Source: Candidatus Omnitrophota bacterium
Lineage (GTDB): Bacteria; Omnitrophota; Gorgyraeia; Zapsychrales; JANLHA01
NCBI GenBank assembly: GCA_024653845.1
Contig: JANLHA010000236.1
Location: 1 to 16,526 of the forward strand
DNA length: 16,526 nt
Direction of reading: 5' to 3'
Numbering within the stretch: the stretch's first letter is position 1; the number at the start of each line of letters is the position of its first letter. The position numbers and the translations under genes are program-made. Positions 6,862 through 13,688 of this stretch are shown here, piece by piece. Under the pieces are notes generated by a model. That model was not told the DNA's origin. It was given only the letters and a program-made list of their open reading frames with translations, and made no database searches.

Positions 6862-8160
6862 ATGATCAAGGTGAGATTTGCCCCGAGTCCGACGGGGTAT
6901 TTGCATATTGGTGGGGCGCGGACGGCATTGTTCAATTGGATGTATGCTCGTTCTCAGAATGGCATTTTTGTTCTACGGATTGAAGATACTGACCAGGTCC
7001 GCTCGAAAGATGAATTTCTGCAAGAAATCCTCGACAGCATGCAATGGCTCGGCTTGAAATGGGACGAGTTTTATAAGCAAAGCGAGCGATTTGATATTTA
7101 TCGAAAATATGCCAAGCAGCTTTTAGATGAAGGCAAAGCTTACAAAGACGGTGAAGCGGTCATTCTTAAGGTCCCCCAAAAACAAGTCAAAATTTATGAT
7201 TTGATCCGCGATGAAATTGACGTTGATACCAAAGAGCTCAAAGACCAGGTGCTGATGAAATCCGACGGTTCACCGACGTACAGTTTTGCCTGTGTGGTTG
7301 ATGATGCGCTGATGGAGATTTCTCATGTGATTCGAGGTGAAGACCATATTTCGAATACCCCCAAACAGATTGTGATTTATGAAGCGTTGGGATTCAAGGT
7401 CCCGAAATTTGCTCACCTTCCTTTGATCTTGGATGATGAGCGGGCAAGATTGTCGAAGCGTGCAGGGGCGGTTGCAGTCACTGATTATCGCAAGCAGGGT
7501 TTTTTGTCTGAAGCCATTGTGAATTATTTGATGCTTTTGGGCTGGTCGCCAGGAAACAATCAAGAAGTGGTGAGCTTGGACTCCGCAGTAAAAAAGTTTT
7601 CTATCAAGAAGGTCAACAAGGCGGGTGCCGCATTTTCTCTCGAGAAGCTCAAATGGATCAATGCTCAATACTTGAAACAGATGGAGACGGGTCGGTTGAT
7701 GGAGTTGTTGATCCCGTTTTTGAAAGAGCGAGGCTATGTTGACGGAAATGTTGATCAGGATCGTCTTGCCCAAGCTGTGAATCTTTATAAAGGGCGCATT
7801 GCAACCTTGGTGGATTTTTTGGATTGGGCGGATTATTTATTTATTGATGACGTTCAAATCATTCCGGAAGATCGAGAGAAATATTTAAGCCAGAATTTTT
7901 CTCGTGAGTTTGAGCGTTTGGCTGAGCGCTTGAATCAACTTATAGAATACAACATGAAGACAACGGAAGAAGCGTTTCGAAGTGTGACCGAAGAGTTAGG
8001 ACTCAAGGCATCGGATTTGGTGCATCCGGTGCGCGTGGCCTTGACAGGCAAGTCGATTGGTCCTGGGCTTTTTGAAATGATGTCTGTTTTGGGGAAAGAA
8101 AAAACGGTTCGTCGGTTGAAGGAGGCGTTCACCACGCCTTCGATAAGGAGAGAAGAATGA
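6862..8160 (+). CDS. gltX: Glutamyl-tRNA synthetase, compact form lacking an internal segment
   Basis: This class I synthetase attaches Glu to tRNA. It has the family's HIGH variant LHIGGAR (14-20), the nucleotide loop RLSKRAG (196-202), the SDGSPTYSFACVVDD catalytic strand and the C-terminal LTGKSIGPGLFE helix-cage signature. At 432 residues it is about 40-60 shorter than usual. The loss is internal: the chain goes from GKAYK (91-95) directly to EAVILKVP (98-105), where other GluRS proteins carry a CYC..EEL-type segment that often binds zinc and packs near the tRNA acceptor end. The reading frame is intact, so this is a clean deletion and not a frameshift. The ATG at 6862 has only a weak AAAGAG site. 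The stop overlaps the next small gene, and a tRNA-Gln gene lies 173 bases downstream. It could be a non-discriminating GluRS feeding GatCAB, but that cannot be read from the sequence. Confidence 0.93.
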   Translation: MIKVRFAPSPTGYLHIGGARTALFNWMYARSQNGIFVLRIEDTDQVRSKDEFLQEILDSMQWLGLKWDEFYKQSERFDIYRKYAKQLLDEGKAYKDGEAVILKVPQKQVKIYDLIRDEIDVDTKELKDQVLMKSDGSPTYSFACVVDDALMEISHVIRGEDHISNTPKQIVIYEALGFKVPKFAHLPLILDDERARLSKRAGAVAVTDYRKQGFLSEAIVNYLMLLGWSPGNNQEVVSLDSAVKKFSIKKVNKAGAAFSLEKLKWINAQYLKQMETGRLMELLIPFLKERGYVDGNVDQDRLAQAVNLYKGRIATLVDFLDWADYLFIDDVQIIPEDREKYLSQNFSREFERLAERLNQLIEYNMKTTEEAFRSVTEELGLKASDLVHPVRVALTGKSIGPGLFEMMSVLGKEKTVRRLKEAFTTPSIRREE

Positions 8161-8306
8161 ATCGAAAGAAAATCACCATGTTCATTGTTTGTTTGATGGG
8201 GTTGGCTTTTTTGGGGACAGGATGCGCGCATGCTCGTCGTGCAACTGAAAAGATTGTAGAAACCCCCAACAATGTCGACAATTGGATCAAAGAGCATATG
8301 TGGTAA
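8157..8306 (+). CDS. Small lipoprotein-like protein, 49 residues
   Basis: The start ATG overlaps the gltX stop (ATGA), with AAGGAG (8145-8150) six bases upstream, a well-placed ribosome site. The peptide begins MNRKK, then has a hydrophobic stretch (~8-21) and LGTGC (19-23), followed by a short polar tail ending in DNWIKEHMW. This is the layout of a lipoprotein signal with Cys23 as the lipidation site, although the lipobox is imperfect (Gly at -3, Leu at -4). The size and layout recall entericidin-type small lipoproteins, but I see no specific similarity. It would be exported and anchored in a membrane. Coupling to gltX may only provide expression. Real gene: likely. Function: unknown. Confidence 0.68.
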   Translation: MNRKKITMFIVCLMGLAFLGTGCAHARRATEKIVETPNNVDNWIKEHMW

Positions 8307-8332
8307 GCTTTAAGCGGCCCCGCGTTTGGTTT

Positions 8333-8403
8333 TGCCCTGTCGTCTAATGGTAGGACATGAGATTCTGGATCTCAGTATCTTGGTTCGAGTCCAAGCGGGG
8401 CAG
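8333..8403 (+). tRNA. tRNA-Gln (anticodon CUG)
   Basis: All four arms fold. Acceptor: TGCCCTG (8333-8339) pairs with CGGGGCA (8396-8402), one G-U. D stem: GTC/GAC (8342-8344, 8354-8356) with a TAATGGTAG loop. Anticodon stem: TGAGA/TCTCA (8358-8362, 8370-8374) with loop TTCTGGA, giving anticodon CTG (8365-8367), which reads CAG. T arm: CTTGG/CCAAG (8379-8383, 8391-8395) with loop TTCGAGT. The discriminator base is G8403 and CCA is not encoded. The U1-A72 first pair is typical of bacterial tRNA-Gln. Confidence 0.96.
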
Positions 8404-8437
8404 GTAATCCTGACCCATAGAACCTAGAAAGTCGACC

Positions 8438-9184
8438 ATGCCTATTATCTACACGTTCCTCAGTTTGATTGTTGTTAGCCTCCTTTCTTTAGTCGGCGTG
8501 TTTACCCTGTCATTGAATCGCGAGCGCTTGAAGAAGATCCTCTTGTATTTGGTCAGCTTTGCCGTTGGAGGGCTTTTGGGGGATGCCTTTATCCATCTCT
8601 TGCCTGAAACGTTTGAGAAAATAGGATTCAATATCACCGTCTCGCTTTTGGTTTTATTGGGCCTTGTCTTGTTTTTTATTCTTGAGAAGTTTTTGCGTTG
8701 GCAGCATTGTCATATCCCAACCTCGTCGGAACATCGACATCCCATGGTCGCTTTGAATTTGATTGGGGATGCTGTGCACAATGCGTTGGATGGGATGATC
8801 ATTGCGTCGAGTTTTATGATCAGCCCGGCCATTGGTTTGGCCACGACCCTAGCCGTTATCTTCCATGAAATCCCGCAAGAGATTGGTGATTTTGGCATTT
8901 TGGTGCACGGCGGGTTGTCCGTGAAAAAGGCTTTGCAGTACAATCTTTTTTCAGCCCTTGCTGCTTTTGTGGGGGCTGGAGTCGTTTTTGTCGTCGGACC
9001 GCACATCCAGGAATACTTAGTTTATATTCTTCCGATCACCGCCGGAGGGTTTTTATATATTGCGGGATCAGATCTTATTCCTGAACTTCATCAGCACGAT
9101 GCCCGCATTTCAACTTCTGCAGGGCAATTGATTGCCATTTTATTAGGGATTTCTGTGATGGCGCTTTTGGCTTTTATCGAATAA
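8438..9184 (+). CDS. ZIP-family divalent metal transporter
   Basis: This 248-residue inner-membrane protein has about eight hydrophobic helices and the two metal-site helices of ZIP transporters: HNALDG (114-119) and HEIPQEIGDF (143-152). The pattern is closest to the LIV-1/zinc-type group, where the second motif is usually HEIPHE; the second His is Gln147 here. A short His-rich loop lies between helices 3 and 4 (H90, H92, H99, H101). The protein would import zinc, iron or manganese; the ion cannot be told from sequence. The ATG at 8438 has no clear ribosome site, 34 bases after the tRNA. The next gene, the Ppx-like protein, starts 31 bases after the stop and has its own good ribosome site, so co-transcription is possible but unproven. 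Confidence 0.9.
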   Translation: MPIIYTFLSLIVVSLLSLVGVFTLSLNRERLKKILLYLVSFAVGGLLGDAFIHLLPETFEKIGFNITVSLLVLLGLVLFFILEKFLRWQHCHIPTSSEHRHPMVALNLIGDAVHNALDGMIIASSFMISPAIGLATTLAVIFHEIPQEIGDFGILVHGGLSVKKALQYNLFSALAAFVGAGVVFVVGPHIQEYLVYILPITAGGFLYIAGSDLIPELHQHDARISTSAGQLIAILLGISVMALLAFIE

Positions 9185-9215
9185 TGCGAGCGCTATCGAA
9201 AAGAGGTGTTTACAG

Positions 9216-10742
9216 ATGCGTGCCGGTGTGATCGATATCGGGTCCAATTCCATCAAGCTGATGATTGGAGAGCGAGTCGAAGAAAAAATCAATATTTTGG
9301 AATCTCTCAAGAATATTGTTCCTTTGGGGAAGTTCACCTTCTTCGAAGAGCGAATCCCGCAGAATCAAATCAACCAGATCATCAGTGTTTTAGAAAAATA
9401 CAAAATGCTTCTTAAGCAGTATGATATCACCGAAACCATGGTGATTGCCACGACGGCCGTTCGAGAAGCCAGAAATCGCGATATTTTCATCGATGCGGTT
9501 CATCGCAAAACAGGATTTCCTATTGAAGTTCTCAATGTGGGCGACGTGGTTTATTACATCGATGCCTACCTTTCTTATAAACTCAAAGACACATTCCCTA
9601 TCCACGAGAAAAATGTTTTGATTGCTGAGTTGGGAGCCGGGTCGCTCGATATTTCCGTCATGAGAAAAGGCTTTACGGTGATGAGCATCGGGATGCCTAT
9701 TGGAACATTGATGCTCAAACAATTTATGAACAAGCTCGATGGATCCATGCAGGAAAATATTGAGGCTGTGAAAGAACACATTGCTATTGAGTTTGCTTAT
9801 TTGAAGCGAATGCTACCTAAAATCAAAATTGACGATATCATTTTGATTTACGAAGACCACACCTATATTCAGAATATTGTATCTCACGAAAAACGCAGCG
9901 CTGGATTCTCACAGCTGACGCGGGACGATTCCAATAAGCTGCTAGAGTCCTTGGAAGGTCGCGGGCTTGATGAAATTTCTCGGACTCACAAAATCCCCGT
10001 CGATGTCAGCGATACTCTTGGATCCTATGCTTTGATTTTGGGGATGATGTTTGACCTGACAGAAAATAGTTACATTTTTCTTTTGCAGACTTCTCTTCCG
10101 GAAGCGTTGTTGGCCAACATGCTTCTTAAGTTGGAACTTTCTGAAAAATACAACAAAACGAATCAGTTGATTTCTGTGGCTACGGCGTTATGTCAACGAT
10201 TTGACATGGACATGAACCATGTGCGCCAGGTGGCTCAGCTCTCCAAAATGCTTTTTGATCATTTGCGTGAACATCTTTCCCTGAATGAGCCGGACGCCCT
10301 GTATTTGATTCTTGCAGCTTATTTGCATGATATCGGACAATTTGTTCATAACCGTTCTCATCACAAACATTCGGAATACATCATTAGCGCATTGAATCTG
10401 TTTCGATTGACCGACGAAGAAATCAAAATCATTGCTTGCGTCGCGAGATATCATCGACGGGCGGCACCTAACAAAGCCCATCTTTTGTATAGCTCGTTGC
10501 CTTTGGAGAAAAAGATTTTAGTCCAGAAGTTTTCTGCGATTTTGCGGATTGCCAACGCGCTGGATCGGTCTCATCGACAAAAAGTTAAAACGGTTAGTGT
10601 TAAGTTGGGGAAGGCCCAGGAGCTTACGATCGTTGTGGCAACCTCGGAGAATTTTGTCCTTGAAAAGGCTGAGTTCAACGAGAAGAAAGATTTGATGGAA
10701 GAAATCACGGGCAGCAAGGTTGGTCTTTCCGTCACAGGGTAA
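9216..10742 (+). CDS. ppx: Ppx/GppA-like phosphatase with C-terminal HD domain
   Basis: A 508-residue ASKHA-fold protein of the exopolyphosphatase/pppGpp-phosphatase family. The N-terminal half has DIGSNSIKLM (7-16) and ATTAVREARN. The C-terminal part (~330-508) is the family's HD-type domain, with LHDIG (370-374), SHHKHS and ARYHR motifs, and an LDRSH signature. Active-site motifs are altered. The usual SGxEEA, holding the catalytic Glu, reads NVGDVV (107-112). The phosphate loop DIGGxSTE reads ELGAGSLD (138-145), keeping two acidic residues but in exchanged order. Activity may be reduced or different, so the protein could be a polyphosphate or (p)ppGpp sensor. AAGAGGTG (9201-9208) is a good ribosome site, 7 bases upstream. 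ppk1 starts 5 bases after the stop, which strongly ties it to polyphosphate metabolism. Confidence 0.88.
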   Translation: MRAGVIDIGSNSIKLMIGERVEEKINILESLKNIVPLGKFTFFEERIPQNQINQIISVLEKYKMLLKQYDITETMVIATTAVREARNRDIFIDAVHRKTGFPIEVLNVGDVVYYIDAYLSYKLKDTFPIHEKNVLIAELGAGSLDISVMRKGFTVMSIGMPIGTLMLKQFMNKLDGSMQENIEAVKEHIAIEFAYLKRMLPKIKIDDIILIYEDHTYIQNIVSHEKRSAGFSQLTRDDSNKLLESLEGRGLDEISRTHKIPVDVSDTLGSYALILGMMFDLTENSYIFLLQTSLPEALLANMLLKLELSEKYNKTNQLISVATALCQRFDMDMNHVRQVAQLSKMLFDHLREHLSLNEPDALYLILAAYLHDIGQFVHNRSHHKHSEYIISALNLFRLTDEEIKIIACVARYHRRAAPNKAHLLYSSLPLEKKILVQKFSAILRIANALDRSHRQKVKTVSVKLGKAQELTIVVATSENFVLEKAEFNEKKDLMEEITGSKVGLSVTG

Positions 10743-10747
10743 AAAGC

Positions 10748-12796
10748 ATGACAGAGTCTCAATCCATCGACAATAAGGAAAAATTTATCCATCGGGATTT
10801 GAGCTGGCTGGCTTTCAATCAGCGAGTCCTTGAAGAATCCATGGATCTTGAGAATCCGTTGATGGAGCGCTTGAGGTTTTTAGCCATTTTTGTTCGTAAC
10901 CTCGATGAGTTTCTTATGGTGCGGGTGGCAGGATTGCGTCGGCTTTTGGATTCTCAATATAACAAAAAAGACAGTTTTGGATATTATCCGCCGGAATTAT
11001 TCCAAGAAATCAAGACCAAGATTGATGAGTTGCGGGTGCAATGCCATGAGATTTATCAGGGGAAATTGAAAAAAGAAATGGCCAAGCACAAGGTTTTTTT
11101 AAAGAAATACGAAGACCTGACGCCGCATCAACAAAAGTCTACAAAACAATATTTCGACAAAGTTTTGTTTCCGATTGTCACGCCTCTTGCCGTTGACCAG
11201 GGCCATCCTTTCCCACTGTTGCCTTCCAAGACATTGGCTTTTGCAGTTTCATTGACGAGGCAAGACCAGGCTCACTTTGCGATTGTTCCTGTTCCCAAAG
11301 CCATCCCTCGATTGGTCCGTCTTCCGTCGGAAAGCGATGAGCTGAACTTTATTCTTGTGGAAGATGTCATTCGTCAGTATCTCCAGGCTCTCTTTCGGGG
11401 TTTTAAAGTTGCCGACAATGTGTTGTTTCGTTTGATGCGCGATAGCGAATTGATTGTCAGTGAAGAAGATGCCCCAGATTTGTTAAAAGCCATTGAGAAT
11501 GAATTGAGGAATCGGCCGAAAGCCAAAATTGTCAGCTTGGAAATTGAGAAAAATTGCCATCCGGTTCTTCTTGAGATCATTTGCCGATATATGGAATTTT
11601 TGCCAGAGGAGGTCACGCGCATCGAAAGCGAATTTGATTTTTCTTATCTTTTTGAAATGATGGGCCAGGTCAGTGGTGGGGATTTGTTTTATCCGGGATA
11701 TCTGCCTGTGAAAGTTCCCTACGAAAATATTTTTGAGAAAATTAAGGAGGGGGATTTCATTTTGCATTTGCCCTTTTATTCTTTTGAGCCGACGGTGGAT
11801 TTGATCAGGGCAGCCGCGCGGGATCCGAATGTTTTGGCCATCAAAATGACCCTTTATCGGACCAATGAGGACTCAAGGATTGTGGCCGCGTTGAAAGAGG
11901 CCGCGAAAAGTAAAAAACAGGTCACTGTGCTTGTTGAAATCAAGGCACGTTTTGATGAAGAGAAAAATATTCATTGGGTGCGCGAACTCGAAGAAGCAGG
12001 ATGTCATGTGGTTTATGGGATTCCGGGCATGAAGATCCATTCCAAAATTTCTCTCATTGTCCGCAAAGAAGAAGACCGGATCCGACGTTATGTGCATTTA
12101 TCAACGGGAAATTATAATGAGAACACGGCTAAGCTTTATACGGACATTGGTTACTTTACCGCCAATGATGATTTTGCTCATGACATTTCAGATGTTTTCA
12201 ATGTGATCACGGGATACTGTTTACCGTCTCGATGGAAGAGGATCATTTGTTCGCCTTATGATTTGCGGCAGTATTTTTTTGAGCTGGCGGATGCGGAGAT
12301 TGAATTTCAGAAGAAATATAAGAATGGCCTGATTTTTGCCAAGATGAATGCCTTGGAAGACCCTAAAATCATCGAGAAGCTTTATGAGGCATCATGCGCG
12401 GGGGTGAAAATCAAGCTCATTGTTCGAGGGATTTGTTGTTTGATTCCTGGAGTCAAGGGCTTGAGTGAAAACATTGAAGTTAAAAGTATCGTCGGGAGAT
12501 TTTTAGAGCATTCACGCATTTATCGTTTTCATAATAATGGCGATGACCGGATTTTTGTTGCTTCGGCCGATTGGATGCAGCGCAGTTTTGACCGACGAAT
12601 TGAATTGTTGTTTGAAATTTCCAAGCAAGACCTCAAAGAGAGTCTTTTGAATATTTTGGATTTTTGTTGGAAAGATACAGCCAAAACCCGTTGGCTTCAG
12701 CCGGATAAAACGTATGTTCATCATAAGAATGAAAAAGAAAAATTCAATGTTCAAGATTTCTTGATCAAGCATTATGCCGACTCCAATACTCCCTAA
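10748..12796 (+). CDS. ppk1: Polyphosphate kinase 1
   Basis: This 682-residue enzyme reversibly polymerises the gamma-phosphate of ATP into polyphosphate and usually sits at the inner membrane face. Key parts are intact: the N-terminal RDLSWLAFNQRVLEE (15-29), LAVDQGHPFPLLPS, KMTLYRTNEDS, and the active-site pair of histidines H431 (in KIHSK) and H450 (in YVHLSTGNYN). Their spacing of 19 residues equals that of E. coli H435 and H454; the first is the phosphorylated residue in E. coli. Length is within the normal range. ATG 10748 is 5 bases after the Ppx-like stop, without a strong ribosome site of its own. The last 23 bases overlap the CHAD gene. It is central to the polyphosphate block that it anchors. 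Confidence 0.97.
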   Translation: MTESQSIDNKEKFIHRDLSWLAFNQRVLEESMDLENPLMERLRFLAIFVRNLDEFLMVRVAGLRRLLDSQYNKKDSFGYYPPELFQEIKTKIDELRVQCHEIYQGKLKKEMAKHKVFLKKYEDLTPHQQKSTKQYFDKVLFPIVTPLAVDQGHPFPLLPSKTLAFAVSLTRQDQAHFAIVPVPKAIPRLVRLPSESDELNFILVEDVIRQYLQALFRGFKVADNVLFRLMRDSELIVSEEDAPDLLKAIENELRNRPKAKIVSLEIEKNCHPVLLEIICRYMEFLPEEVTRIESEFDFSYLFEMMGQVSGGDLFYPGYLPVKVPYENIFEKIKEGDFILHLPFYSFEPTVDLIRAAARDPNVLAIKMTLYRTNEDSRIVAALKEAAKSKKQVTVLVEIKARFDEEKNIHWVRELEEAGCHVVYGIPGMKIHSKISLIVRKEEDRIRRYVHLSTGNYNENTAKLYTDIGYFTANDDFAHDISDVFNVITGYCLPSRWKRIICSPYDLRQYFFELADAEIEFQKKYKNGLIFAKMNALEDPKIIEKLYEASCAGVKIKLIVRGICCLIPGVKGLSENIEVKSIVGRFLEHSRIYRFHNNGDDRIFVASADWMQRSFDRRIELLFEISKQDLKESLLNILDFCWKDTAKTRWLQPDKTYVHHKNEKEKFNVQDFLIKHYADSNTP

Positions 12797-13688
12797 GAAT
12801 TCCTCGGTTGACCTTTTTGCCACACAAACGATTGAAAAATATCTTCAAGAATTGCATCAGCAGCTTCCCTGCGCGTGCACAGCAAAAAATTTGGAATGCC
12901 TTCATGATTTGCGCGTGGCGTCTCGTCGACTGCGAACGGCCCTTTGGGTTTTTAAGAATAAATTTTCAGAATCAGATTTGAAGCGGTGGCGACAGTCGAT
13001 TCGAAAATTGGCTAGGACGACAGGTCCAGCCCGTGATTTGGATGTGAAGATCGATTTTTTGGCAGAACATTTCCCTCAATTTCTAAAAGGGGTCGAGCGT
13101 AAGAGTTCTCTAAAAATGCTGGCCCTCGTGAAGCGAAGGCGTCAAGCGTTGCAGCCAAAGCTTATCCGCGCGATAGAGGATTTTAAGAAAGAGAAAACTC
13201 TTGCAACAATTGCAAGGCGTTTGAAGAAAGAAGATCTTTCTCAAGAAAAGCATTTTACGATTAAAAGTCTTGCTCAGAAAAAAATCATGAAACGCATCGA
13301 TGAAGTGTTGGCCTTTGAATCCCATCTTCATGATCCGCAGAATTTTGATGAATTACACCAGATGAGGATTGCAGCAAAACACCTGCGCTATACGCTGGAA
13401 TTCTTCAGCCCGTTTTATAGAAAACGTTTAGGTCCGTTTATTGAATCCATAAGAAAAATCCAAAGTCTTTTGGGAGAAATGCATGATTTCTATGTCTGGC
13501 AAACATCTTTGCAAGAGATGATCTTCCCTTCTTCGTTAAGAAAAGGGCTGCAGCCGGTTAAAGAAGCCTTTGGTTCTTTTTGTCAACGTCAGTATCTTGA
13601 ACGTTATCAAGAGTTCTTGCATTACTGGAAGCAATTGAATCGAAGGAAGTTTTTTACAAAACTTTCAGATTTGGTGAGAAATGCCTGA
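12774..13688 (+). CDS. CHAD-domain protein, putative polyphosphate-binding
   Basis: A 304-residue soluble helical protein made of the CHAD domain alone. The two repeats that form the basic groove are visible: LHDLRVASRRLR (43-54) and LHQMRIAAKHLRYTLEF (194-210). The linked motifs GPARDLDV (84-91) and LLGEMHDFYVW (232-242) are also present. Conserved H44, R47, R51, R52, H195, R198, K202 and R205 could bind phosphate chains. CHAD proteins are known to bind polyphosphate and to localise to polyphosphate granules. The ATG at 12774 lies inside the end of ppk1 (23-base overlap) with no ribosome site, so translation is probably coupled. The stop overlaps the next start in TGATG. It probably guides or coats polyphosphate granules here; that role is inferred. 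Confidence 0.88.
   Translation: MPTPILPKNSSVDLFATQTIEKYLQELHQQLPCACTAKNLECLHDLRVASRRLRTALWVFKNKFSESDLKRWRQSIRKLARTTGPARDLDVKIDFLAEHFPQFLKGVERKSSLKMLALVKRRRQALQPKLIRAIEDFKKEKTLATIARRLKKEDLSQEKHFTIKSLAQKKIMKRIDEVLAFESHLHDPQNFDELHQMRIAAKHLRYTLEFFSPFYRKRLGPFIESIRKIQSLLGEMHDFYVWQTSLQEMIFPSSLRKGLQPVKEAFGSFCQRQYLERYQEFLHYWKQLNRRKFFTKLSDLVRNA

Noticed and set aside
7270..7773. Minus-strand ORF of 167 codons within gltX
   Set aside because: It lies antisense to conserved catalytic parts of GluRS and shows no motif of its own.
8314..8330. GC-rich stretch after the small lipoprotein gene as a terminator
   Set aside because: The only stem is three to four pairs with a tiny loop, and the following bases are not a T-run.
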